Origin: UM-FILTER-39-64 sp964367055
GTDB lineage: Bacteria > Patescibacteriota > Minisyncoccia > UBA6257 > UBA9933
Assembly (NCBI GenBank): GCA_964367055.1
Contig: CAYIWD010000008.1
Span: 1-22,146 of the forward strand
Reading direction: 5' to 3'
DNA: 22,146 bases
In this document: piece after piece, positions 6,678 through 14,101 of the stretch
Position numbering within the stretch: the stretch's first letter is position 1
How the letters are laid out: every line of letters starts with the position of its first letter
Translations under genes and position numbers: made by a program
Notes under the pieces: model-generated
What the model was told of the DNA's origin: nothing
Databases searched by the model: none
Seen by the model: only the letters and a program-made list of their open reading frames with translations

Positions 6678-7158
6678 CAAATTGATTATAGGACTCGGCA
6701 ACCCCGACAAAGAGTACGAAAATACCTATCATAATGTCGGGTTTTTGGCAGTAGACTATTTAACCAAAAGCCCTCCAATTTCCAATTTCCAATTTCCAAT
6801 TTCCAAACTAATAAAATCCGAAGTTTTTATGAACCAGTCAGGCGATTTCGTTAAATATGCGGTCAAAAAAAATGGCGTTAAGCCCGAAGAAATTTTGATT
6901 ATCCACGACGATGCTGATATCGAACTTGGTAAATATAAGCTTTCTTTTGGTAGGGGTTCGGCTGGCCATCGCGGAGTGGAATCAATTATCGCTTCGCTTG
7001 GCACAAAAAATTTTTGGCGACTGAGAATCGGTATAAGACGCAAACATCCGCAAACAGCTAGACAAACGCGGAAAAGCGCGGGCGATTTTGTTTTAAAAAA
7101 AATCACCAAAACCGACTGGGAAATTTTTAAAAAAATATTTTCGGAAATAAAACTATGA
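6622..7158 (+). CDS. pth: Peptidyl-tRNA hydrolase
   Basis: Pth releases tRNA from peptidyl-tRNAs that drop off ribosomes. Catalytic Asn (IIGLGNP), His (YHNVGF) and Asp (IIHDDADI) are all present, as are the FMNQSG and GSAGHRGVESI motifs. Two features are odd. First, the family normally begins just before KLIIGLGNP; here that position is GTC, so translation must begin at the TTG at 6664 or the ATG at 6622, reading through the arm of an inverted repeat. Second, between VDYL and the FMN motif the usual strands are about 15 residues short and consist of a peptide (PPISNFQFPISK) encoded by four tandem CCAATTT units. The TGA stop overlaps the next gene (ATGA). Confidence 0.92.
   Translation: MVQNNNLSNKLKSPLSYGVKLIIGLGNPDKEYENTYHNVGFLAVDYLTKSPPISNFQFPISKLIKSEVFMNQSGDFVKYAVKKNGVKPEEILIIHDDADIELGKYKLSFGRGSAGHRGVESIIASLGTKNFWRLRIGIRRKHPQTARQTRKSAGDFVLKKITKTDWEIFKKIFSEIKL
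6775..6802 (+). repeat. Four tandem CCAATTT heptamers inside pth
   Basis: CCAATTT is repeated four times exactly (6775-6802) and is followed by a partial CCAAA. Because 7 is not a multiple of 3, the units are read in successive phases and encode PISNFQF-like peptide. The pth frame stays open through them. Related words occur at about 21596-21620 and in the 2918-3058 spacer. Confidence 0.9.
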
Positions 7159-8477
7159 CGACACTTAAAAAAATTATCGTCCTTACAGGAGACATTTTTG
7201 TTCTTTATGGCGCCTTGGCTTTAACTTTAATAGTCCGTTACGGATTGTTTAATTTTATAGAGCCGTTAATAAATCACCTTAAACCATTTTCGCTGATTTT
7301 TATTATCTGGATAATAACTTTTTATCTGGCTGATTTATATAAAAACAAAAATTCCAGAATCACTCCCGGGGTTATCCAGGGTTTTATTTTGACGATTACT
7401 ATAAACGTCGTCGCTTCAATAATCTTTTTTTATCTTTTTCCAAACCTTTTCGAACTGACCCCAAAAACTAACCTGGCTATTTTTGCGCTGATTTTCGGAA
7501 TATTAGATTTTGCTTGGCGATTTATCGTCATAAAAATTTCCATCTCAAGCGGCTGGAGAGATCGGCTTCTTGTAATTGACGACTCCAAAATCATCAATGA
7601 AATTATTTATTTCTTAAAAACTAACCCGCAGTTCGGCTATGATGTCGTTTATCAAATTAAAGAATACGACAAAAACAAAAGCAAAGAAAATATTATAGAG
7701 CTCGTAGGGAGCGGCCAGATTAGCACTGTTGTGATTCAACCGCACCTTAAATATGAGCCGGGGATCGCCAAAATTATCTACCAATTATTACCGTTCAAAA
7801 TCAACATTATCGACTCTATAGCTCTATACGAAATGATATTTCAGAAAATTCCTTTGGAAGAATTAGAAGAAAGCTGGTTTATTGAAAAAATCGTCGTACG
7901 CAGAAATTTCTATGATTTTGCCAAAAGAGCGATTGATATTTTTTTATCAATAATTTTTGCCATAATTTTTCTGCCTTTTTTTATCGTTATCGCAATTCTT
8001 ACCAAACTAAGTTCACGTAAGGGCCCGGTTATTTTTAAACAAGTTAGAGTCGGTATAAATGATAAAAATTTTATTCTTTTAAAGTTCGGCGTAATGAAAG
8101 AAGATAAAGGTCCTTTGGCAACGGCCAAAAATGACGAGCGGCTTACTACTCTTGGCAAAATTCTCAATCGCACGCACCTAAACGAACTCCCCCAATTGTA
8201 TAATATTTTTAAGGGCGATATTTCTTTTATCGGTCCTCGGGCCGAAAGACGCGAGCTGGTTGAAATTTACCGTCAGCTTCCCCATTATGAAATCCGGCAC
8301 ATTATAAAACCTGGACTAACCGGCTGGGCGCAGCTTAATTATAAACCCAGCGCTTCTTTAGAAGAGGCAAGGGAGAAATTACAATATGACATTTATTATA
8401 TTAAAAACCGCTCTTTAGTTTTGGACTTGCTGATTCTGTTAAAAACTATAAGATATTTTTTTGTTTCGTATCGCTAA
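7155..8477 (+). CDS. Polyprenyl-phosphate glycosylphosphotransferase (WcaJ/WbaP type)
   Basis: A 440-aa membrane enzyme of the bacterial sugar transferase family, which moves a sugar-1-phosphate from a nucleotide sugar to undecaprenyl phosphate, starting surface glycan synthesis. Four to five N-terminal transmembrane helices (within about 1-125) precede a soluble CoA-binding-like middle domain. A hydrophobic helix (AIDIFLSIIFAIIFLPFFIVIAIL, about 258-281) leads to the C-terminal catalytic domain with KQVRVGINDKNF, NDERLTTLGK, NELPQLYN, GDISFIGPRAERRE and KPGLTGWAQLNY. The catalytic Asp-Glu dyad of the LDELPQL motif reads Asn343-Glu344 here, KFRSM-like is KFGVM (310-314) and GPRP is GPRA (360-363). 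Activity is therefore doubtful or altered. It overlaps pth by 4 nt. Confidence 0.9.
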   Translation: MTTLKKIIVLTGDIFVLYGALALTLIVRYGLFNFIEPLINHLKPFSLIFIIWIITFYLADLYKNKNSRITPGVIQGFILTITINVVASIIFFYLFPNLFELTPKTNLAIFALIFGILDFAWRFIVIKISISSGWRDRLLVIDDSKIINEIIYFLKTNPQFGYDVVYQIKEYDKNKSKENIIELVGSGQISTVVIQPHLKYEPGIAKIIYQLLPFKINIIDSIALYEMIFQKIPLEELEESWFIEKIVVRRNFYDFAKRAIDIFLSIIFAIIFLPFFIVIAILTKLSSRKGPVIFKQVRVGINDKNFILLKFGVMKEDKGPLATAKNDERLTTLGKILNRTHLNELPQLYNIFKGDISFIGPRAERRELVEIYRQLPHYEIRHIIKPGLTGWAQLNYKPSASLEEAREKLQYDIYYIKNRSLVLDLLILLKTIRYFFVSYR

Positions 8478-8487
8478 ACTCATTGTA

Positions 8488-9954
8488 ATGTTTAAAAAAA
8501 TCAAAGCACTGCTTTTCCAAAACACTACTTCAAAACAAACGATTGTTAAAAATGTAGCTTGGTTAAGCTTAAGCAATATTGCAGGACGTCTTATCAGGGG
8601 TGTTTTTATTATTTTCGCGGCAAGAATCTTGGGCGCGACAGAATATGGGGTTTTTTCTTACGCCTTAGGTCTCGCTGGATTTTTTACGCTTTTCGCCGAT
8701 ATCGGCATCAGTTCAATTTTAACCAGAGACGCCAGCAGAAATCCGGAAAAAGCCAGCTCATATTTTGCCACTTCTTTTTGGATAAAAATCTTTTTTCTTA
8801 TTGCCACCACCCTCTTGATTATTCTGGTCGCGCCTCATTTTTCAAAAATCGTCTCTGCGAACATACTTTTATATTTTGTGGCGCTCCTCACAATTTTTGA
8901 TAATCTCCGCGAATTCTTAAACGCTTTTTTTCGCGCCAAAGAAAAAATGGAATTTGAGACGCTGGTAAATGTGGCGATGAATATCGCTATTGCCGTAATC
9001 GGCGCGATTGTTCTTTATTTTTCGCAAACCGCCAAAGTAGTCACGATTTCTTATGTTTCTAGCGCCGGAGTCGGTTTTTTGGTTGCCGGCTTTATTTTAC
9101 GCCAAGAACTAAAAAAAATAACCAGCGATTTCGACATCAAGCTTGTTCGTCCAACGCTCAAAGCCGCTTTGCCAATCGCTGTTGTCGGATTTTTGGGCGT
9201 ATTTATGCTCAATATTGATGTCGTAATACTTGGCTGGTTTCGGTCGGCTACTGACATAGGTTTCTATGCCGCCGGACAAAAAATCGTCCAACTGCTTTAC
9301 GTCCTGCCAGCGATTGTCGCCAGCGCTATTTTCCCTGCTCTTTCGCGAGCCGCCGAAAAAAACGAACATCAAAAAGTTTCATATGTGATGGAAAAAGGCA
9401 TGGCGCTTATATTCACTTTTGCTTTTCCACTAGTGATTGGCGGGATAATTCTAGCCAGCCCGATTATAAATTTTTTGTATGGAAATGAATATCTTCAGGC
9501 AGTTTTGACTTTTCAAATTCTTCTTCTGACTATCATTATAATTTTTCCGCAAACGCTTCTGTCAAATCTGGTTTTGGCTTACAACAAACAGAAAAAAATC
9601 GCCTATTTTGTAGGATTAACAGCTTTGGGCAACGTTATTTTTGACCTTCTTTTAATCCCCAAATTCGGCATCGCGGGGTCTGCCGCCGGCACGGTCATTG
9701 TCCAAATAATGTATAACTTTTTCACTTGGAATATGATGAAAAAAATCAACAATTTTGAAACATTGGTCCATCTTAAAAAAATATTCTTCGCCTCAATTGT
9801 CTTGGGAGTTTTATGTTTTGTCTTCAATAAAATCGGAGTACATGTGGTCATTAACATTTTACTTTCTGGCGCAATTTATTTATTGTTACTTTTCATTCTG
9901 AAAGAAAAAATCTTGGAGGAAATAAAACCGGCTCTAAAAATATTAAAGAGTTAG
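8488..9954 (+). CDS. Wzx-like lipid-linked oligosaccharide flippase
   Basis: A polytopic membrane protein (488 aa from the ATG at 8488) of the polysaccharide flippase (MOP) superfamily, which turns lipid-linked glycan precursors to the outer face of the membrane. The N-terminal TIVKNVAWLSLSNIAGRLIRGVFIIFAARILGATEYGVFSYALGL is the typical opening. I count about 12-14 hydrophobic helices, with the characteristic mid-protein ATDIGFYAAGQKIVQLLYVLP and FPALSR. An in-frame TTG at 8461 lies inside the upstream gene; the ATG at 8488, 10 nt past that gene's stop, is more likely. With the phosphoglycosyltransferase just upstream, it suggests a surface-glycan pathway. Confidence 0.9.
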   Translation: MFKKIKALLFQNTTSKQTIVKNVAWLSLSNIAGRLIRGVFIIFAARILGATEYGVFSYALGLAGFFTLFADIGISSILTRDASRNPEKASSYFATSFWIKIFFLIATTLLIILVAPHFSKIVSANILLYFVALLTIFDNLREFLNAFFRAKEKMEFETLVNVAMNIAIAVIGAIVLYFSQTAKVVTISYVSSAGVGFLVAGFILRQELKKITSDFDIKLVRPTLKAALPIAVVGFLGVFMLNIDVVILGWFRSATDIGFYAAGQKIVQLLYVLPAIVASAIFPALSRAAEKNEHQKVSYVMEKGMALIFTFAFPLVIGGIILASPIINFLYGNEYLQAVLTFQILLLTIIIIFPQTLLSNLVLAYNKQKKIAYFVGLTALGNVIFDLLLIPKFGIAGSAAGTVIVQIMYNFFTWNMMKKINNFETLVHLKKIFFASIVLGVLCFVFNKIGVHVVINILLSGAIYLLLLFILKEKILEEIKPALKILKS

Positions 9955-9977
9955 AAAAATTATTGAAATAATTTTTT
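9955..9977. terminator. A/T-only hairpin between convergent genes
   Basis: AAAAATTATT (9955-9964) and AATAATTTTT (9967-9976) form a perfect inverted repeat between the ends of the rightward flippase gene and the leftward radical SAM gene. The 3' arm is T-rich in both directions. A bidirectional terminator is plausible, but the stem has no G:C pairs and would be weak. Confidence 0.4.
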
Positions 9978-11396
9978 CATCGTGGCTGCAATTCCGTCTA
10001 TGATAGAAGACGGTTTTTTTAACCTCCAGATGTTTTTTATTATAAATTTCGGGGACAGGAAAAATCGCAAATTCGCGCGGTGAACAACTTTTTGAAGCTC
10101 CTCGTTTGATAAATGCTGGTAATTGATATGGGCTGAACGCGCCACGTCAATTGGCGTATAAGCCCCGCCCAAAATCCAGTTTTCTTTTTTGGCAATATCA
10201 TAAAATTCCGTGCCGGGAAATGGAGAGCAGACATCAAACATCACTTGGTCTGGCTCAATTTCTTTGATTTTATCAAGAGTTTCATCAATTGTTTCTTTTG
10301 TCTCTAAGGGGCTCGCGCCAAATAAAATATTCAACTTGACAAAAATCTTATATTTTTTCAGTAATTTAATTCCCCAAATTAATTTCTCCGCAGTTACGTC
10401 TTTTTTTGTGTAATCCAATATTCCTTGGACAAATGACTCAACTCCTATATCTACATATTTACAACCGGCCTCGCTTAACGCCCTAACAATTTCCTCGTCC
10501 AGATGGTCGGCTCTTGATAAACATCCCCAAGCCAGCCCCAAATCTTTAATTCCCTCGCAAATCTTCAGCGTCCTTTCCCTACCCCAGACAAATTGGTCGT
10601 CAATTATGCTTATCGCTTTATATCCTTGATTTTTTAATAACTTAAATTCTTTAATAATATTTTTAGGGCTTCTCATCCTCACTTGGGGCTTGATGAAATT
10701 ATTTTTTCCTTTTTGAAATTCAATTTGCCTCGCGAAACTCAAAGCGCAAGGCACGCAATAAATACAGCGATGCGAACACCCACGCGAAGTAAGCATCACC
10801 GTAAATGGCCTAAGTCCAAGTTTAGGATTATAAAAAACATCTTTTTTTATTAAATGTCTGGCTGGGAATGCGAGAACATCTAGGTTTTCAATGATTTTTC
10901 TGGCTTTATTGTGTACGGTTTTTCCTTTATTAATATAAGAAACTCCCGCAATATTTTTTAGGGGTTTTTTGACTTGGAGAGCCTCAATTAATTCCAGAAT
11001 CGTAAAATCCGGTTCCCCTCTAACCACATAAGTATTTTCGTTTAGCATAAATTTATCAGTGTAAAAAGTCGGTGCCGGACCTAAAAATATAATTTTCTTG
11101 TTCGGAGCGATTTTAAAAATTCTTTTTGCCAAAGAAACATCTGTCTCCATAGACAAATTAACCGAAAACATCAAATAAGCATCGCTTTTATCCGAATCAA
11201 GAAAATTTCTTAACTTCGCGTCATCTTCAAAATACAAAAAATCTTGATTGTAAACACATTCATGCTTTTTCTCCAAAAAGCCAAAAATAATCAGCATATA
11301 GATGTTGGGCAATGGGTAATTCGTAAAACTGCAGCCAAAAATTCTCTCTACTCTTTTTTTATTTTCCGTAATTGGTTCTATATATGATATTTTCAT
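9960..11396 (-). CDS. B12-binding domain radical SAM protein
   Basis: A 478-aa enzyme with an N-terminal B12-binding (Rossmann) domain (about 1-140: KKIIFLGPAPTF, YVVRGEPDFTILELIEAL) and a radical SAM core. The [4Fe-4S] motif CSHRCIYC (CxxxCxxC, near 205) is followed by DDQFVWGRERTLKICEGI, YVDIGVES and KLNILFGASPLETKETIDETL. Such enzymes methylate or rearrange unreactive carbons. The DxHxxG motif for base-off cobalamin is not evident in the first domain. Substrate unknown; similar genes sit in lipid and surface-glycan clusters. Its start overlaps the upstream glycosyltransferase by 38 nt in another frame, so the two are transcribed together. Confidence 0.88.
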   Translation of the reverse strand: MKISYIEPITENKKRVERIFGCSFTNYPLPNIYMLIIFGFLEKKHECVYNQDFLYFEDDAKLRNFLDSDKSDAYLMFSVNLSMETDVSLAKRIFKIAPNKKIIFLGPAPTFYTDKFMLNENTYVVRGEPDFTILELIEALQVKKPLKNIAGVSYINKGKTVHNKARKIIENLDVLAFPARHLIKKDVFYNPKLGLRPFTVMLTSRGCSHRCIYCVPCALSFARQIEFQKGKNNFIKPQVRMRSPKNIIKEFKLLKNQGYKAISIIDDQFVWGRERTLKICEGIKDLGLAWGCLSRADHLDEEIVRALSEAGCKYVDIGVESFVQGILDYTKKDVTAEKLIWGIKLLKKYKIFVKLNILFGASPLETKETIDETLDKIKEIEPDQVMFDVCSPFPGTEFYDIAKKENWILGGAYTPIDVARSAHINYQHLSNEELQKVVHRANLRFFLSPKFIIKNIWRLKKPSSIIDGIAATMKKLFQ

Positions 11397-12342
11397 AAAT
11401 TCCGCTTATCCACGCTATTGACCTAATTATAATAAAAATCGGCATAAAAATCCCAATAAATATCTTTTTATTTTTAAGAAAAAATCTGATTTCGTCAAAT
11501 TGAAAAACGAATATGACAAAAAACATAATTCCGGCAAAAATCAAAAAATCAGGTTGAATCAGTGAAGCAAGCAGAAATAAAAGAAAAATCATACCCATTG
11601 GCAATTCCAAAAAATAACGCAAATTAGAAACTCTATCCCCGCTCCAGCGTTTCGGGTGCTTTTTAATTAACATCATTCTGGCCAAGGCGCCGTGCAAACG
11701 TTGCTTGAAATATCCCGCAAAACTCTCTGGCCAAAAGTGTAAACAGAAAGTTTTATGCGAAAGCACCAATTTATAGCCAGCGCTTATTATTCTATAACTT
11801 AATTCATTATCTTGGCCATACTTAAACTCCGGGTCAAATAAACCAATTTTGTCCAAGACCGATTTTCTGTAAATAGTATTAGTGGTACTAAGGTGGTCTA
11901 CAAATTCGGAATTGATTTTAGATTGCCTGTATTCCACATTGTAACCAGCTAAAGCTGACCAAATATTTTTGCTATTCATCAATTTCGTCAGCCCTGAAAC
12001 ACCAGCGACTTTTTCATCTTCAAAATACGGCATCAGCTTTGAAATCCAATTATCATCAAGCACCACATCTCCGTCAAGCACCGCGATAAAATCTCCGCTT
12101 GCTGTCTTTAATCCCGTATTTAATGCCTGAGCCACGCCCTGATTGTTTTGCAAAATGTACTTTATGTTTCTATGTTGGTTTTCAAATTCTTTTACTATTT
12201 TGGCAGAATTATCAATGCTCCCGTCATCCACAACGATTATTTCCTTAAAATCCACTGGTTGAGCCAGCAAAGATTCTAGTGTTTTACGAATAGTATTTTG
12301 CTTGTTATAAACCGTTATAACGGCGCTGATGTTTTTATTCAT
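11359..12342 (-). CDS. Family 2 glycosyltransferase, membrane-associated
   Basis: A 327-aa GT2 enzyme. The GT-A fold shows as ISAVITVYNKQNTIRKTLESLL at the N-terminus, VVDDGSIDNS, the DxD-type AVLDGDVVLDDNW (about 90-100) and FDPEFKYGQDNELSYRIISAGY. Two or three hydrophobic segments at the C-terminus (about 250-320) would hold it at the membrane. It probably transfers a sugar from a nucleotide sugar to a lipid-linked or surface acceptor. A TTG lies four codons upstream (12354), but the ATG at 12342 fits the family start. It precedes and overlaps a radical SAM gene. A 19-bp motif shared with two other leftward genes lies 72 nt upstream. Confidence 0.88.
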   Translation of the reverse strand: MNKNISAVITVYNKQNTIRKTLESLLAQPVDFKEIIVVDDGSIDNSAKIVKEFENQHRNIKYILQNNQGVAQALNTGLKTASGDFIAVLDGDVVLDDNWISKLMPYFEDEKVAGVSGLTKLMNSKNIWSALAGYNVEYRQSKINSEFVDHLSTTNTIYRKSVLDKIGLFDPEFKYGQDNELSYRIISAGYKLVLSHKTFCLHFWPESFAGYFKQRLHGALARMMLIKKHPKRWSGDRVSNLRYFLELPMGMIFLLFLLASLIQPDFLIFAGIMFFVIFVFQFDEIRFFLKNKKIFIGIFMPIFIIIRSIAWISGIYENIIYRTNYGK

Positions 12343-12413
12343 GTTATAGGACAATTCTACGTGTCCGTCCGTAATCTTGGCAAAGGAGGATAGAATTGTT
12401 CAATGACTATTTA

Positions 12414-12432
12414 CCTAATTTTTTGTTGGGCA
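12414..12432 (-). promoter_or_regulatory. 19-bp shared upstream motif, copy A
   Basis: On the minus strand the site reads TGCCCAACAAAAAATTAGG, 72 nt before the glycosyltransferase start at 12342. It differs at only two positions from each of the copies at 18286-18304 and 18807-18825, which also lie upstream of leftward genes. Nearer the gene, ACAATTCTA (12351-12359) and TAGAATTGT (12391-12399) form a 9-bp inverted repeat. Function unknown. Confidence 0.5.
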
Positions 12433-12451
12433 GAGCGTAAATCTACCTCAT

Positions 12452-12880
12452 TTATTTTTGTTTTTCTTTAAGTTCAATCTCCTCTTTAACTAAATCAAAT
12501 TTAACGACAAAAATATCAAAGAATCCTTTTTGGCCTAAAATTCCAAATCCATGTTTGGCAATATCATAAGAAAATCCCACAATGGTTTTATAATTCCAAC
12601 CGCCAATATTAATAACTACTTCGTGTAAAAAAACTTCTGAGCCGCCTTTTTCTTGAATTCCTCCGAATATTTCTTTTGAACCGGAATAAATATCTAATCC
12701 TAAATATTCTCCGATTTCGGCGTCAAAAATACAAAAATCCGCGCCAGAATCTATAAGCGCGGCATATTGAATGGTCTGATTTCCCTTTGAAATCTTAAGA
12801 GGAATTATGGGTTTTAAAATGGCGCTACCAAAAAAATCGGACCGTTGGGGCAATGGCAATTTAAAGTAATCAAATTTCAT
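12452..12880 (-). CDS. Retropepsin-like aspartic protease
   Basis: A 142-aa clan AA aspartic protease-like protein. The catalytic motif is AALIDSGADFCIFDAEIGEYLGLD (D-S-G-A near 45), followed by a flap-like glycine region (GGIQEKGGSE) and the C-terminal GFGILGQKGFFD that stands in for the second hydrophobic-Gly motif. Like retroviral proteases, one copy per chain means it should work as a dimer. No signal peptide or membrane segment is visible, so it is probably cytoplasmic. I chose the ATG at 12880, which overlaps the upstream TGA by 4 nt (ATGA); another ATG lies two codons upstream. Substrate unknown; the coupling to a DUF5678 protein suggests a joint function. Confidence 0.82.
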   Translation of the reverse strand: MKFDYFKLPLPQRSDFFGSAILKPIIPLKISKGNQTIQYAALIDSGADFCIFDAEIGEYLGLDIYSGSKEIFGGIQEKGGSEVFLHEVVINIGGWNYKTIVGFSYDIAKHGFGILGQKGFFDIFVVKFDLVKEEIELKEKQK

Positions 12881-13077
12881 AACCAAAAACTGCCGACATA
12901 AGGAATAACTTTTGTCGGTACCCGAAAAAGAATCGGCTGCACGTGTCCTTTTTCTTGCGCTCTAGCCATTACCTGTTTGACGGTTTTACCGCTGGCAATT
13001 ACTGTTTTCTTATCGTCTTTTAAAGCCACCCAAAGCCCTTTATATTTCTTATAAATTTTTGTCCAATCAATAGCCAT
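12877..13077 (-). CDS. DUF5678 small protein
   Basis: A 66-aa protein recognised as DUF5678 by the pattern YKKYKGLWVALKDDKKTVIASG, then KTVKQVMARAQEKGHVQPILFRVP. The function of the family is unknown; members are short, soluble and often next to retropepsin-like proteases, as here. The ATG at 13077 lies about 1 nt from the start site predicted from a good promoter (TTGACT, 16 nt, TATATT), so the message may be leaderless, in agreement with the lack of a Shine-Dalgarno sequence. Its TGA stop overlaps the protease ATG. Confidence 0.75.
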   Translation of the reverse strand: MAIDWTKIYKKYKGLWVALKDDKKTVIASGKTVKQVMARAQEKGHVQPILFRVPTKVIPYVGSFWL

Positions 13078-13084
13078 ATTTATT

Positions 13085-13112
13085 AATATAGCAAATTACT
13101 TTAAAAAGTCAA
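13085..13112 (-). promoter_or_regulatory. Promoter of the DUF5678-protease pair
   Basis: On the minus strand, TTGACT (13107-13112), a 16-nt spacer and TATATT (13085-13090). Transcription would start near 13078, directly at the ATG. The insertion sequence begins about 6 nt upstream of the -35 box, so the promoter is outside the element but very close to it. Confidence 0.6.
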
Positions 13113-13117
13113 AAGCT

Positions 13118-14051
13118 TGTAATGGCTCAATAGCTTGGCATCACCCTGTGGTTTTGGAAAGCTATGTATATGCCATATACAACTAATCCTCATCTGCCCA
13201 GGATAAGAATGGAGGCAGTAAAACTTGTTAGAATCGGCTGGTCAACGAAAGGTCGCAGATACACGGGGTTTAATCAAAGCAGTATTGTAAGGTGGGTCAA
13301 GAGAACGCCAGTAAGCAATCACAGCGTCATTCCCACTCGTTCATCTAGACCGCACAGCCATCCCAGTGAATTATCAAACGAAGTGGTAGATAAAATTTTG
13401 GCGTATCGTCGTAAATACAGGAGGTGCGCAGAAGTATTACATTATTTGCTTCAAAAAGATAATATTGAGGTGAGTTTAGTCAGTGTCAAAAGAACCCTGA
13501 AAAGAAACAATTTAACCTATCCCAGCAAATGGAAGAAATGGCATGTTTATCCTCCTCGACCAATCCCGGAAAAACCAGGCATATTAACGCAAATTGACAC
13601 TATCCATATTGGCGAACCAGGTGAATATTTGTATGTTTACACGCTTTTAGACGTTTGTTCTAGATGGAGCTACGCCCTGCCTAGTTTGAGAATTAATACC
13701 CATAAAAGTTTGGGATTTGTAAGGGCAGCTAGAAATATGGCGCCGTTTATGTTTCAAACTATCCAATCAGATCACGGCAGTGAATTTTCCAAATGGTTTA
13801 CGAAGAGAATTTTGGAGTTAGGCATGGCTCATCACCGCCATAGCCGGATAAGGACGCCGTCCGACAACGGACACCTTGAAAGATTCAATAGGACTATCCA
13901 AGACGAATGCCTAAGCCGGATTCCGAGAAGACTTAGAATTTACCAAAAAGAGATTCCCGAGTATATTAAATATTACAACACCGAGAGACCGCAATGACTC
14001 TCGATATGAAAACACCATTGGAAGTGATGCGAAGCTATTGATTAGAAAACA
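13118..14051 (+). mobile_element. IS481-like insertion sequence
   Basis: Terminal inverted repeats: TCAATAGCTTGGCATCAC at 13127-13144 and GTGATGCGAAGCTATTGA at 14024-14041, 17 of 18 matching. Weaker similarity extends outward to TG at 13118 and CA at 14050-14051, giving TG...CA ends and about 934 bp. It encloses one DDE transposase gene. No target-site duplication is evident at either choice of boundary, so the exact ends are uncertain or the flanks have diverged. It lies between the DUF5678 promoter and the 3' end of a radical SAM gene. Confidence 0.75.
13164..14041 (+). pseudogene. IS481-like DDE transposase, frameshifted near the C-terminus
   Basis: The intact frame covers 13164-13997 (277 aa). 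An N-terminal helix-turn-helix (RMEAVKLVRIGWS...FNQSSIVRWVKR) is about one residue shorter than I expect. A linker (CAEVLHYLLQKDNIEVSLVSVKRTLKR) precedes an rve integrase core with Asp (LTQIDTIHI), Asp (QSDHGSEF) and Glu (DNGHLERFNRTIQ), so the DDE triad is complete. The frame stops at TGA right after YYNTERPQ. Shifting by -1 at 13994 restores the expected family ending (MTLDMKTPLEVMRSY) up to a TGA at 14039-14041, which coincides with the terminal repeat. A one-base deletion has therefore removed about 15 residues. Start may be the second ATG at 13170. Confidence 0.82.
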
Positions 14052-14052
14052 T

Positions 14053-14095
14053 TTAGTGAATTAGCGCTATAAAATATAGTTTATTCACTAATTTT
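14053..14095. terminator. Hairpin between the IS and a radical SAM gene
   Basis: TTAGTGAA (14053-14060) pairs with TTCACTAA (14084-14091), and CTATA/TATAG can pair inside. TTTT follows on the plus strand. It could end transcription from the IS and, less well, from the leftward radical SAM gene whose stop is at 14102. Confidence 0.4.
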
Positions 14096-14101
14096 CGCGT
14101 T

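Noticed and set aside
13989..13997. Programmed -1 frameshift in the transposase
   Set aside because: There is no slippery heptamer of the X_XXY_YYZ type at CCG CAA TGA; a one-base deletion is simpler.
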